Shown: piece by piece, positions 54,837 through 64,000 of the stretch | How positions within the stretch are numbered: position 1 is the first letter of the stretch | Layout: each line of letters opens with the position of its first letter | Source of the DNA: Erodium maritimum | Taxonomy: Eukaryota > Streptophyta > Magnoliopsida > Geraniales > Geraniaceae | DNA: 64,000 bases | Direction of reading: 5' to 3' | Assembly: GCA_963921825.1 (NCBI GenBank) | Contig: OY997592.1 | Span: 24,369,432 to 24,433,431 of the forward strand | The notes under the pieces: generated by a model | Databases searched by the model: none | Told to the model about the DNA's origin: nothing | The model's input: the letters and a program-made list of their open reading frames with translations, nothing else | Translations under genes and position numbers: made by a program

Positions 54837-57800
54837 TCAAAAACTTACCCTAAGGTTTTCGTTTGCAAAATAATACCTTAAAGAAACGAAGCGGGTTTTA
54901 CAATCTACCCCCCTTAAAGGAATTTCGCCCACGAAATTTAAAACAGGCGTACCTCGGGAAACGAACAGGGCGGGATACTTCGCGCGAACCTCGTCCTCGC
55001 GCTCCCAAGTCGATTCAGCCCCGTGGTGCTTCCGCTGCACTCGTACCAAGTGGATAATCTTGCCTCCCCGCAGAATCTGCTCCCGCGTGTCCACAATCCG
55101 AACCGGCTGCTCCTCATAAGAGACATCATCAGCCACCTCGATATCTGTCCACTCGATGACGTGGGAGGGGTCTGCATTGTACTGCCGCAACTGAGACACG
55201 TGGAAGACGTCATGGACTCTCCCAAGTTGCGGTGGCAACGCCAGACGATATGCCACTGTTCCCACTCTGCCCAAAATCTGGAACGGGCCAATGTACCTCG
55301 GAGCCAACTTGCCCCCGCTGCGCCTGAACCGCACCAGCCCTTTCCTCGGGCTCACCTTCAGGAACACGTGATCCCCGACTGCAAACTCAAGGGGTCGACG
55401 TCGCCTGTCGGCATAACTCTTCTGTCGGCTCTGCGCTGTCCTCAGCCGATCGCGAATCAGTGCGACTTTCTCCGTCGTCTCTCTGACAAGATCTGTCCCC
55501 AGCAGACTCTTGTCCCCCACCTCTGCCCAGCATACTGGTGACCGACACGGCCTCCCATACAACGCTTCGAAAGGTGCCATCCCGATACTGGCTTGGAAGC
55601 TGTTGTTGTAGGCGAACTCGGCCAACGGCAGGTGGGTCTCCCAAGATCCCCTGAAATCCAGTACACATGCTCGCAGCATGTCCTCTAAGATCTGAATGGT
55701 ACGCTCCGACTGACCGTCTGTCTGAGGATGATGCGCTGTACTGAGTAGCACCTCGGTCCCCAATGCCTTCTGCAAACTCGGCCAAAACCTGGACGTGAAG
55801 CGGGGATCCCTGTCAGACATTATCGACACCGGGACCCCGTGGAGACGCACTATCTCCTGGATATACAGGCTGCTCAACTTGTCGACCGGGTCTGTCATCC
55901 TCATGGCCAGGAAGTGGGCCGACTTGGTCAACCGGTCGACTACCACCCACACGGCGTCGTTTCCCTTGGGCGATCTCGGTAGTCCACACACGAAGTCCAT
56001 CGTAATGTGTTCCCACTTCCACTGAGCAATCGGTAGTGGCTGTAACAACCCCGCTGGACGCTGATGCTCGGCCTTCACCTGGTGACAGACGAGGCATCTC
56101 GACATGAATTCTGCGACTGCTCTCCTCATACCGCGCCACCAGTAGTGCCGTCTGAGGTCACGATACATCTTAGTGCCCCCCGGATGCACTGTGAGACGCG
56201 AATGGTGTGCCTCTCGTAACACGGCGTCTCGATAGTTAACCGGTACAAACAGCCCCCCGCGGTATCGCAGTCCCCAATCAGTGCTGTCCTGCCAGCCCAC
56301 CACCTCGTCACCCCTTACGACCCTCTCGCGGATCTTTGATGCTTCGACGTCCTCCGTCTGCGCCTCCAGCACTTGGGCAAGCAGTGAGGGCTGAGCCACT
56401 AGTGAGCACGTGGCAACACCGCCAGTAACCTCCTCTAGCTCAAGCCCGAATGTGCTCAGCTCCCCCATCATGCCCCACTCCTGGACAGATATGCTGGCGA
56501 GGCTCGGAGCCGACTTCCTACTCAAGGCGTCGGCGACAACGTTCGCCTTGCCTGGGTGGTAGTGTAGCTCGAAGTCGTACTCCTCGAGTAGTTCCATCCA
56601 CCGTCGCTGACGCATGTTCAGGTCCCGCTGGGAAAATATGTACTTGAGGCTCTTGTGATCCGAGAACACCTGAAACCCCTCGCCGTACAGATAATATCGC
56701 CAGCTCTTCAGTGCAAACACGACTGCTGCTAGCTCCAAGTCGTGGGTAGGATAGTTGCGCTCGTGTATCTTCAACTGCCTGGAGCCATAAGCCACAACTC
56801 TGCCCGACTGCATCAGCACGCAGCCCAGTCCCTCTCCGGACGCATCGCAGTAAACATCATAACCAATTCCTCGCTCGGGCACCACTAACACTGGAGCTGT
56901 AGTCAGCCGAGTCTTCAGCTCCGCGAACGCACGCTCACAGTCGTCTGTCCACACGAACCCGACACCCTTGCGCGTCAACAGAGTCATCGGTGCGGCTAGT
57001 CGTGCAAAATCTTGGACAAATCGCCTATAGTAGCCTGCCAATCCCAGAAAGCTGCGGATCTCGAAAACACTCGTGGGCCGTGCCCACTTCGAGACCGCGT
57101 CGACCTTCGACGGATCGACCAGGATACCGTCACGGGATACAATGTGGCCGAGGAACCTCACCTCAGAGAGCCAGAACTCGCACTTCTCCCGGTTGGCATA
57201 TAGCTGATGCTTGCGCAGCAGTGTTAGAACAGCCCCCAGATGTGCCTTATGCGCTGCCTCGTTCTGCGAATATATCAGGATATCGTCCACAAATACCACC
57301 ACAAACTGATCTAGGTACGGCCGGAAGATGCTGTTCATCAGATCCATGAACGCTGCTGGCGCGTTCGTCAGTCCGAATGGCATCACTAGGAACTCGTAGT
57401 GCCCATAACGTGTTCGGAATGCAGTCTTTGCGACGTCCCCCTCACGGACTCGCAACTGATAATAACCGGATCGAAGATCGATCTTCGAGAAGTGGGTCGC
57501 CCCTCTCAACTGGTCGAACAAGTCGTCGATCCTCGGCATCGGGTACCGGTTCTTCACCGTAACCCGGTTTAGCTTCCGGTAATCTATACACATCCGTAGC
57601 TCTCCACTCTTCTTCTTCACGAAGAGTGCTGGTGCTCCCCACGGTGATGCACTCGGACGGATAAACCCCTTCTGCTGAAGCTCCTCCAGCTGACGCTTCA
57701 GCTCAGTCAACTCTGCCGGCGCAAACCGATAAGGCGCCATCGATATCGCCGCCGTTCCCGACACTAGGTCAATCCCAAACTCCACCTCACGAATCGGTGG

Positions 57801-58514
57801 CAGCCCGCTCAACTCCTCAGGAAAGACCTCGAGGAACTCGCATACCACTCTCGGTAACTCTTGGCTCTGCACAGCCGGTACTTCCTCCTCTGCGGACAAC
57901 GCCGACAGGAGGACCCCACTCTTACTTCCCAGCACGCACGTCACCTTCGTACCGCCCACTGTCACTGTCACTCGTCGTCTAAAGCAATCGATGTTGGCTC
58001 GGTACCTCGACAGCCAATCCATACCCAAAATCACATCAAAGGTAGTCATCCCCAACACGAGAAGATCCCCAGGGCAAGGACAGTCTGCGACTCTAATCTC
58101 GCAGGCACGACATACTCTAGTCAACGATGCACCACCCCCAACTGGGGTGTCCAGGAATAGAGGTGGGCTCAACGGCTCTAAGCTCAACCCCAACCTCTCG
58201 GCACAACCCGACGAAATAAAAGAGTGCGACGCCCCGGTATCAAACAAGAATAAAGCCCATAAGTGATACAATAAACACGTACCCTGGATGGTCTCGCGGT
58301 ACGTGTTAGGTCCTGGGGCTCTGGAGTCAGTGACTGCATAGACTCTCCCCCGCGAGGCCTGCTGCCTTTGACCCGGCGCGCTGGCCGCTGAATACCCGTG
58401 ACTCTGCTGCTGTCTCGGAACCGGTGCGCTCGTAGAAGGCTGTGACGGTCTGGACTGCTGACCCTGACGAGGACGTCCCCTGGGCGACTGTACGGTCCGC
58501 GACTGCTGCGGTCG
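54837..58514 (-). CDS. pol: Tekay-like pol: protease, RT, RNase H, integrase, chromodomain
   Basis: A continuous frame of 1225 codons after the gag UAG, in the same frame as gag, with no ATG needed if the stop is read through. Residues counted from 58514: protease DTGAS at 92-96; reverse transcriptase about 277-456 with MCIDYRKLN, the first catalytic Asp in [11 protein letters not shown], and FVDD at 408-411; RNase H with Asp 557, Glu 594, Asp 619 and Asp 662; integrase with an HHCC zinc part (H-x5-H, CLVC), then Asp 840, Asp 901 and Glu 937 (DDx35E), and a GPF motif near 1076; chromodomain-like tail about 1136-1184 ([25 protein letters not shown]). All catalytic residues are present. The frame runs through the polypurine tract and ends 66 bases into the LTR. 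The product would copy the RNA and integrate the cDNA in the nucleus. Confidence 0.95.
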   Translation of the reverse strand, partial: RPQQSRTVQSPRGRPRQGQQSRPSQPSTSAPVPRQQQSHGYSAASAPGQRQQASRGRVYAVTDSRAPGPNTYRETIQGTCLLYHLWALFLFDTGASHSFISSGCAERLGLSLEPLSPPLFLDTPVGGGASLTRVCRACEIRVADCPCPGDLLVLGMTTFDVILGMDWLSRYRANIDCFRRRVTVTVGGTKVTCVLGSKSGVLLSALSAEEEVPAVQSQELPRVVCEFLEVFPEELSGLPPIREVEFGIDLVSGTAAISMAPYRFAPAELTELKRQLEELQQKGFIRPSASPWGAPALFVKKKSGELRMCIDYRKLNRVTVKNRYPMPRIDDLFDQLRGATHFSKIDLRSGYYQLRVREGDVAKTAFRTRYGHYEFLVMPFGLTNAPAAFMDLMNSIFRPYLDQFVVVFVDDILIYSQNEAAHKAHLGAVLTLLRKHQLYANREKCEFWLSEVRFLGHIVSRDGILVDPSKVDAVSKWARPTSVFEIRSFLGLAGYYRRFVQDFARLAAPMTLLTRKGVGFVWTDDCERAFAELKTRLTTAPVLVVPERGIGYDVYCDASGEGLGCVLMQSGRVVAYGSRQLKIHERNYPTHDLELAAVVFALKSWRYYLYGEGFQVFSDHKSLKYIFSQRDLNMRQRRWMELLEEYDFELHYHPGKANVVADALSRKSAPSLASISVQEWGMMGELSTFGLELEEVTGGVATCSLVAQPSLLAQVLEAQTEDVEASKIRERVVRGDEVVGWQDSTDWGLRYRGGLFVPVNYRDAVLREAHHSRLTVHPGGTKMYRDLRRHYWWRGMRRAVAEFMSRCLVCHQVKAEHQRPAGLLQPLPIAQWKWEHITMDFVCGLPRSPKGNDAVWVVVDRLTKSAHFLAMRMTDPVDKLSSLYIQEIVRLHGVPVSIMSDRDPRFTSRFWPSLQKALGTEVLLSTAHHPQTDGQSERTIQILEDMLRACVLDFRGSWETHLPLAEFAYNNSFQASIGMAPFEALYGRPCRSPVCWAEVGDKSLLGTDLVRETTEKVALIRDRLRTAQSRQKSYADRRRRPLEFAVGDHVFLKVSPRKGLVRFRRSGGKLAPRYIGPFQILGRVGTVAYRLALPPQLGRVHDVFHVSQLRQYNADPSHVIEWTDIEVADDVSYEEQPVRIVDTREQILRGGKIIHLVRVQRKHHGAESTWEREDEVRAKYPALFVSRGTPVLNFVGEIPLRGVDCKTRFVSLRYYFANENLRVSF
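54903..54919 (-). promoter_or_regulatory. Polypurine tract of the Tekay-like element
   Basis: On the minus strand TTTAAGGGGGGTAGAT directly precedes the 3' LTR and would prime plus-strand synthesis. It lies inside the pol frame. Confidence 0.8.
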
Positions 58515-58517
58515 CTA
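58515..58517 (-). promoter_or_regulatory. In-frame UAG between gag and pol
   Basis: Context GCG UAG CGA CCG. The frame is open on both sides (412 codons upstream, 1225 downstream), with no shift. The following codons do not fit the CARYYA read-through context known from tobacco mosaic virus. A CAG codon in its place would be one transition away. Confidence 0.8.
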
Positions 58518-59753
58518 CGCTGATGTTGCCCTCGACGGCTCACGGCACCATGCAATGGTGTGCCCAACCTGGCCGCATCGAAAACAGCTGATCTCGTTGG
58601 CTCTCGACTCCGTGCCCTGGCTGGTCCGGCTAGTCGCTGGCCGCGCCGTAGGTACTCCTTCCATCGGGCACTCGCGACGGAAGTGGCCTTGCTGCCCACA
58701 AGTAAAGCACGCCGGCGCCCTCTCTGGTGCGACAGGCCCAACTGCTGCCACTGAGCCCCGCTGGCTCGATCCACTCTGATGAGGCGGTGGTCGGAAGGAT
58801 CCCGCGGTCCTTTGCCTCCGCGAGTCTCGTGAGTCTGACGGCCCGGTCCAACTGATCGGCCGAGGTCGGACCTCACGGCCCCTGGCTGCATCCCGGATGC
58901 CCTGCTCCACTGTAGCCGCGGTGTCCACTAGATCGGTATACTTCCGTATCCTCAAGGCGAGAACCTGGTTCCGGATGCCCAGCCTCAGTCCGTCCTGGAA
59001 CCGCAGGCAACGGTTCGTCTCGCTAGACACCATCTCAGGCGCGAATCTGGCCAAGGCTGTGAACCTGGCCTCGTACTGTGCCACTGTCATCTCTCCCTGC
59101 TCCAGGTATAAGAACTGCCGATGTCGCTCCAGCCGAGCCGACTCGGGAAAGTACCGTGCCATGAATACCTCTTGGAATACGCTGTAGTCGTATCCGACTG
59201 TGTCCTTCACCCGCCCCCACCAGTGGTAGGCGCTGTCTCTCAGCTGATGGGCCGCGAAGGACACTCTCCGGTGGCCATCCTCAACACCCAAAGTGTCCAG
59301 GTCTCGTGTGACCTGCTCAATCCATCGCTCGGCTAGGTCGGGATTTGGCTCCCCGACAAAAACAGGTATTCCGAGCTTCAGGAAATCGAGTAGCGCTCGG
59401 GAGGTAAGATCCTCTGTCTGAGCGGCCCTCATCGGAACTGCGGCTGCCTCTGGTGCTGGCGAAGCCGACTCTCGGCTGGCGATGACCGCCACCAAACTCT
59501 GAACGGTCCTGGTAAGCTCATCCAGGGCAGTCATCACTGGAGGGTCCGCGACTGGCGGAACACTGGGGGTACCTGCAGATGGCCCCGCATCACTTCTCCC
59601 GTCTTCTCCGACGGGAGTGCCCTGTGCCTCCGCGTAGTCGGCGGGCTCGACGGCTGGCACCCTCCCTGGTGCCCCTGCTGACCGCCCCCGCCGGCCTCGC
59701 GTGGGTGCCTGACCCTGCGTTCCTGATGCTCGTCCGCGCCTTCCGCGAGCCAT
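58515..59753 (-). CDS. gag: Tekay-like gag: capsid and nucleocapsid with two zinc knuckles
   Basis: 412 codons from the ATG at 59753; the frame is open 17 codons further upstream but without ATG. The N-terminus is arginine- and glycine-rich (ARGRRGRASG). The gag domain spans residues about 140-240 (ERWIEQVTRDLDTLGV, AYHWWGRVKD, ARYFPESARLERHRQF, ALARFAPEMVSSETNRC). Two CCHC knuckles follow: CFTCGQQGHFRREC (349-362) and CFRCGQVGHTIAWC (390-403). The protein packages genomic RNA in the cytoplasm. It ends in a UAG nine codons after the second knuckle; the next codons continue in frame into protease. The stop is either a recoding site that sets the Gag to Gag-Pol ratio or a recent CAG to TAG mutation. 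Confidence 0.93.
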   Translation of the reverse strand: MARGRRGRASGTQGQAPTRGRRGRSAGAPGRVPAVEPADYAEAQGTPVGEDGRSDAGPSAGTPSVPPVADPPVMTALDELTRTVQSLVAVIASRESASPAPEAAAVPMRAAQTEDLTSRALLDFLKLGIPVFVGEPNPDLAERWIEQVTRDLDTLGVEDGHRRVSFAAHQLRDSAYHWWGRVKDTVGYDYSVFQEVFMARYFPESARLERHRQFLYLEQGEMTVAQYEARFTALARFAPEMVSSETNRCLRFQDGLRLGIRNQVLALRIRKYTDLVDTAATVEQGIRDAARGREVRPRPISWTGPSDSRDSRRQRTAGSFRPPPHQSGSSQRGSVAAVGPVAPERAPACFTCGQQGHFRRECPMEGVPTARPATSRTSQGTESRANEISCFRCGQVGHTIAWCREPSRATSA

Positions 59754-60410
59754 GAACAGTATCCTCTGCACGGATACACGCAAACGTTCAGTTTGCGAAC
59801 TCAAATAAAGGCGACAAGTTCAAAAACGCCAACGCTCACACGGTCTAAGTTTACTCTATCGCGTATGTCCCTAAAGCGCCACACCGCTCAAGCCAAACAC
59901 ACCTTATATATAGTATTAGTATACGAGACCACACCGACATATACCACACGAGCGACGACAAACCAACCAGAGTCGAACCTTGCCCACCGGGCCAACCAAA
60001 ATCACACATACGCCCACAGGGCCAATCAAGTTCAAGACATGCCAAAAGGGCCAACAACCTTAAACCTTTTTTTTTTCGCTCCATTAAGAAAACCTCATTT
60101 CTTGGCATCAGGTGGTTACAACCCCGTCCAGGCGTCCCCGAACTACGTTGTGGCCACTTGATACCAACACCGTCACGCTCGACCACAGGAGCGCTCCTGA
60201 GTCGAGTCGCGACAGTTTAAAAACGTCTCACGCAGCAACACACAAACATTGTGCCAGTAGCCCCGTACTGCACAAGCACAAAACAAAACAGGACTCAAAT
60301 CCTAACGGGTCTACACCCGAGTTCCGACTTGCGTACCCAACGCAGGACGGGACTCTACCGACTCGACTCTCCCACCTAATTGACGTGTAGTCCGAGGTGT
60401 GAAACCTCGC
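59754..60410 (-). other. 5' leader of the Tekay-like element
   Basis: About 650 bases between primer site and gag ATG, without a coding frame of interest. It should hold the packaging and dimerisation signals, which cannot be located by eye. Confidence 0.6.
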
Positions 60411-60422
60411 GCTCTGATACCA
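60411..60422 (-). promoter_or_regulatory. Primer-binding site (initiator tRNA-Met)
   Basis: On the minus strand TGGTATCAGAGC follows the 5' LTR after three bases (GTT). It is the classical plant initiator tRNA-Met site. Confidence 0.92.
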
Positions 60423-61004
60423 AACTGTCACGCCCCAATTTCAGCGAACCGAAACTAGGGACGCGAACGTTCAAAAAGTTACAAAACTGAAACCTGTTTT
60501 CGATAAATCACCTAAAAAGTCAGTTTAGTTCCACAAAAGAATAATATTTACATCTCAAAATAAAAGTCCCACACTTGGGCAAAACGAGATACACGTCTCT
60601 AGACTCAAACACCCAGCAACCCGCTTCAAGCTTCAGAAGCTCACCTAGTCCAGACTACGAACGGTACCTGTAGGAAAAGCAGCTAGGGGTGAGCGTTCGC
60701 TCACCACCACAGATAACATACTGACTACGGCATAACTAGTAGACAAAGCCGATGACACTAACAACGACTCAAAGACACACACACGACCAGTCTTTTCCTC
60801 AACTGACTCAACACTCGGATGCGTTATGTAGACCCCACACTACGATCGACGACCTCCTCCAAAGACACGACTGACAACCACACAATACCAAACAAGATCA
60901 CAAAGGATCGCAAACCGGCTGCTCAGTAACCAATCTCTGTCTCTCGCCCTTTGCCGATCATAGACGTGGTCAGGCGGTCGACCTGTCGCGCAACTTCCCC
61001 CGAT

Positions 61005-61150
61005 CCCAGTCGGGAGGCTAACCCACAACCTCTCCGCTTCACCCGATCCCAGTCGGGTGGTTAGCCACACCCGCGCGTCCTTCCCCCGATCCCAGTCGGG
61101 GAGCTAGCCCACAACCTCTCCGCTTCTCCCGATCCCAGTCGGGAGGCTAG
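61005..61150 (-). repeat. Short tandem repeat in the 5' LTR (4 units)
   Basis: Identical in layout to 52585-52735: four units around CCCGATCCCAGTCGGGAGGC. Confidence 0.82.
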
Positions 61151-63143
61151 CTACACCACACAACCTCCACCAGTAACCAGTAACCAATCACAATCACGAA
61201 CAAGTTCAAACAGACAGTAACGACACCGGTGACAACTCCATAGGCACTCAAGGCCGACAAGACACCAACAACCAAACACAGGTTCAACAACCCTACGGGC
61301 CCTCATGGCCACCCAAGACACCAACGGTAAAGTACGGGTTCACAACCCCACGGGCACTCACGGCCACCCAAACTCAACAACAAATAACACGGGCTCTCAA
61401 GGCCACCCAAACTCAACAACAAATAACGCACAACAACCTCTGGCATACTCGACGCCTCCAACAGTCCTAATATCACTAGTTTCACCAACAACCTCCGGCA
61501 TGGTCATATGCCTCCAGTAAATCAATTATCGCTACGTTCTCTGTTCCTACAACACTACAATCCCGTATCATACTTTTCTAATAAACGACGAACCTACTTA
61601 ACCCACGACACCCCGGTGTCACATGCAATTCTACTGTTAACTTTCCCTAATCAGGGCCGAGATCCGGCTACTTTTCCCTACCTCGAAAGCAACTCCAGAA
61701 GCGCTCCACTAGACCCGAGATGAATCGCAGTCACTCGCCGAGCCTCCCTTTGCCTCGGTCCGCAGCACGATCTAAAAGAACACAGATTTAACTCACTTTA
61801 AACTAGTACGAACCGGTCGAAATAAATAACTCAAAGTCCAAAAAAATAACGGTTCCGCCGTTCAGTTAACGGCTACGATTTGTCCATTTTAAACTTGACA
61901 GTTGTCGTTTACACTCGAGCGGGATAAAAGTCGGGTTACAACGGATCGGGTTCGAGCACCCGCGCACCGAACCCGGGTTTGATCTAAACCCAGTTTAAAC
62001 CCCTTTTAAACTTAAAACCGTCGTCGAACTCCCTTGCTTTAACTAATTCCGTCTTGATTTTAAAATGAAACGGTTTCCTTCTGCTCGTTTCCAAACTCGA
62101 GATTTTTGGTCCAAAACCCTTCTAAAGCCGATCGGCTTCGTTTCCCTTTTTCGATTTAATCTTAACTATCGACTTTCGTTTTAAAACCCGTTAGTACTTA
62201 ACCGATCTAGTTTTTATCAAGAATCATTTTACGTCCAAATTACATAGATCGCCCTTTTGTTTCAATTCCGATTTTGGTTTTTTTTTTAAAAACTCAGATT
62301 AAAAACCCTAAACACACTTAAACAGAACAGAATCGTAAGAAACAAAATAACGATAATTTATATTTTTTTTTCGTTCTTCTTTACAGTTTCAGATTTACAA
62401 CGCTTACACTAATCCTTTAAACAAAACCAGAAATCACGTTTTTTTTGTGTTCTGTTCCTTTCCATTTCGGGAGCTCCGTTCCATCCCGACCGGATCTGAA
62501 CGAACTCGGGAACGGGAAAGCAAAAGACGAAGAACGGGATTGGTGCGGCCGACCACCGGCGCCGGTCGATCGAAGTTCCACGGCCGAGAACTAACCGTGA
62601 GGATGGCGGCGGTGTACGGCGGCGCACGGCTGCGTAGGGCTCGGGTCCGGACGGCTCGTCCCGTTCCGGATCTGGCGAGCTCGCCGGCGACGGCGGGAGC
62701 TCGGGGCGAGTTAGGGCTCGGACGGTACCGGTGGTGGACGGTGGTGGCGTGGGGAGCTCGGCGGCGAAACTGGTGGCCGGTGCTGGTTCGGCGAGGAAGA
62801 CGAAGGAGAAGAGGACGGGACGGCTGGGACGTGGTCGGAGCTGGGCGTGGTCGGACGGAGATGGAAGGTCGGGGTTCGGCCGGGACGTGGTCGGACGGAG
62901 AAGAGGGAGGCCGGGGTTCGGGGACGGGATTTCGTGGCTGGCCGGACCGGTGACGGGGTCGGGATGGAGGAGGAAGGGATGAGACGGTGCCGGTGAGGGA
63001 GGTGGCGGCCGGAAACGATGGTGGCCGGTCGGAGTCCGGCGAGGGAGGTGAGGGAGATGAGATCGGGTAGAGAGAGAGAGAGAGGAGAGGGTGAATGGAG
63101 GCTGAGTGTGGGTTAGATTAGGGTTTCAGAGTGTGAGGATGGG

Positions 63144-63150
63144 TTATATA
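63144..63150 (-). promoter_or_regulatory. TATA box of the active-side LTR promoter
   Basis: TATATAA on the minus strand, inside a palindrome. With the usual spacing the transcript would start near 63110-63120 on the minus strand; the start is inferred, not seen. Confidence 0.6.
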
Positions 63151-63315
63151 CCCATCCCTGACCAGATTGGGCCTCAGCTGGGCTGGGCTGGGCCTGCGGG
63201 CCTGACCTGGTCCAGACCTGTTTTTTTTTTTTTTTTTTTTGCACTCGCTTCAAAAACTTACCCTAAGGTTTTCGTTTGCAAAATAATACCTTAAAGAAAC
63301 GAAGCGGGTTTTATA

Positions 63316-64000
63316 CGTTTCAAGTATATTTCTCATTATTGTTTGAACATGTATCTTTTGGCTTAGGTGCTTCATTGAGAGGGGGTTGTCTTTTGGGATG
63401 ATGAGTGAGCGAAAGAGAAAAAAGATGATGAGTGTATTAACATGCCATTGAGTTATATTGAGAACAAGTTTGATAGTCTTGACCTAAAAAGAAGAAGAAA
63501 AAATTAAAAAGAAGGAAAAATAACAATTTTATATACCTATTGAAAAATATTAGTGTGGGGTAATGCATGATGGGTTGGATAAAGTGGTGAAATTTTGTTT
63601 GGCTAAGAAAAAAATGATATAATATGAGCAAAATTAATGCTACACTTATCTATTCAATAAAAAAAATGGTATTAGAGCTTGCAACAGTTGGATCATGAGC
63701 TAAATTAGTGCTACATATAACTATTCAATAAGATAAGCCTTTCAGTTTCTTGTGTTGCAGAAGCGAACATTATGAAAACAAGAGAATCAACAACTTATCA
63801 AAACCACCAACATTTGAAGGACAAGGCACGGGTTTAATGAATAATAACTCCCACCTACATGCTTGTCTATGCATGCTTCATACTTCATAATTAAGGAATG
63901 TGAATCCTTGTATTCTCCATCAGTTTAGGAGGTGTTGCCATGTGCTAGCTTCACCATTGTCTCGAGGTTCCACGTGTGGGGAACATGCACATTATTTGTC
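63316..64000 (+). other. Continuation of the Athila/Tat-like 3' region, window edge
   Basis: AT-rich, no gene. GTGTGGGG occurs again near 63553, as at 51375 and 51449, which fits the continuation of the same 3' untranslated zone beyond the Tekay-like insertion. No LTR start could be fixed before the window ends. Confidence 0.4.

Larger units (their letters stand above)
51997..54902 (-). repeat. 3' LTR of the Tekay-like element (left)
   Basis: On the minus strand it starts TGTAAAACCCGC at 54902 and ends GGGGCGTGACA at 51997. The U5-side half (51997 to about 53395) matches the gypsy solo LTRs 1-3; the U3 half does not. Confidence 0.93.
51997..63315 (-). mobile_element. Young, nearly intact Tekay-like chromovirus retrotransposon
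   Basis: An 11.3-kb Ty3/gypsy element on the minus strand with two almost identical LTRs (2906 and 2890 bp), a perfect tRNA-Met primer site, a polypurine tract and a single gag-pol frame broken only by one UAG. Flanks CGTTC and CGTTT form a target duplication with one mismatch. By eye the LTRs differ by about 8 substitutions plus three length differences (poly-T 29 against 20, a 9-bp duplication, one AG unit), about 99.7% identity. It sits inside an older Athila/Tat-like relic. The long LTRs, tRNA-Met primer site and C-terminal chromodomain-like region suit the Tekay/Del group. Confidence 0.93.
60426..63315 (-). repeat. 5' LTR of the Tekay-like element (right)
   Basis: 2890 bp, about 99.7% identical to the left copy by eye. 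The outer end reads TTTTATA instead of TTTTACA on the plus strand, a C to T change in the terminal CA. It holds the promoter for the element, with the TATA box at 63144-63150. Confidence 0.93.

Noticed and set aside
54938-58266. Many plus- and minus-strand frames overlapping pol
   Set aside because: Shadows of the GC-rich pol frame; no independent signals.
1-64000. tRNA or rRNA genes
   Set aside because: TGGTATCAGAG motifs are primer sites next to LTRs, not tRNA genes; no cloverleaf or rRNA stretch was recognised.

Overview
The window is a plant nuclear repeat region, almost certainly pericentromeric or intergenic heterochromatin. I found no convincing host gene, rRNA or tRNA. What can be recognised is transposable elements: L1-type LINEs, Ty1/copia and Ty3/gypsy LTR elements including a chromodomain (Tekay/Del-like) element, an Athila/Tat-like relic, small TIR elements, and fold-back or Helitron-like elements inserted in TA runs. 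Plant-specific signs are the Tekay-type gag-pol, the plant L1 layout (RRM-bearing ORF1, then EEP-RT-zf-RVT ORF2), the TGGTATCAGAG-type primer sites and the GTTGGGAGGCAACCCAA hairpin of Athila/Tat 3' regions. The species cannot be told.

Layout. 1-4626: decayed gypsy gag with an internal stop, then unrecognised sequence. 4627-7207: short non-coding LTR element with 537-bp LTRs. 7536-8514: minus-strand solo LTR. 9463-9761: MITE. 10539-17195: full-length but inactivated LINE with a 15-bp target-site duplication (TSD). 17413-24295: decayed gypsy element whose 5' LTR was split by a second LINE (18035-20397) that keeps ORF1 but has lost nearly all of ORF2. 25061-26250: a 160-bp tandem duplication and a 556-bp TIR element. 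26728-39260: one minus-strand copia element (TSD AGGGT), with a fold-back element in its left LTR and a 2.97-kb gypsy solo LTR in its right LTR. 39747-46836: two more solo LTRs of that gypsy family. 47000-51996 and 63316-64000: an old Athila/Tat-like relic hit by a second fold-back element. 51997-63315: a very young, almost intact Tekay-like gypsy element on the minus strand.

The youngest element is the Tekay-like copy. Its two LTRs differ by about 8 substitutions in 2.9 kb by eye, and all pol catalytic motifs are intact. Gag and pol are in one frame, separated by a single UAG. Its LTR shares its U5-side half with the three solo LTRs but has an unrelated U3 half, so the regulatory half appears to have been exchanged.

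Other points that stand out: a LINE reduced to ORF1 (like mammalian half-L1 elements); a gypsy LTR carrying two extra primer-site-like copies inside its 3' end; two fold-back elements whose arms carry minisatellite arrays, inverted in one of them; and lineage-specific minisatellite expansion inside the large gypsy LTRs. The nesting gives relative ages: Athila/Tat relic before fold-back and Tekay element; copia element before solo LTR 1 and fold-back 1; gypsy element at 17413 before the ORF1-only LINE.
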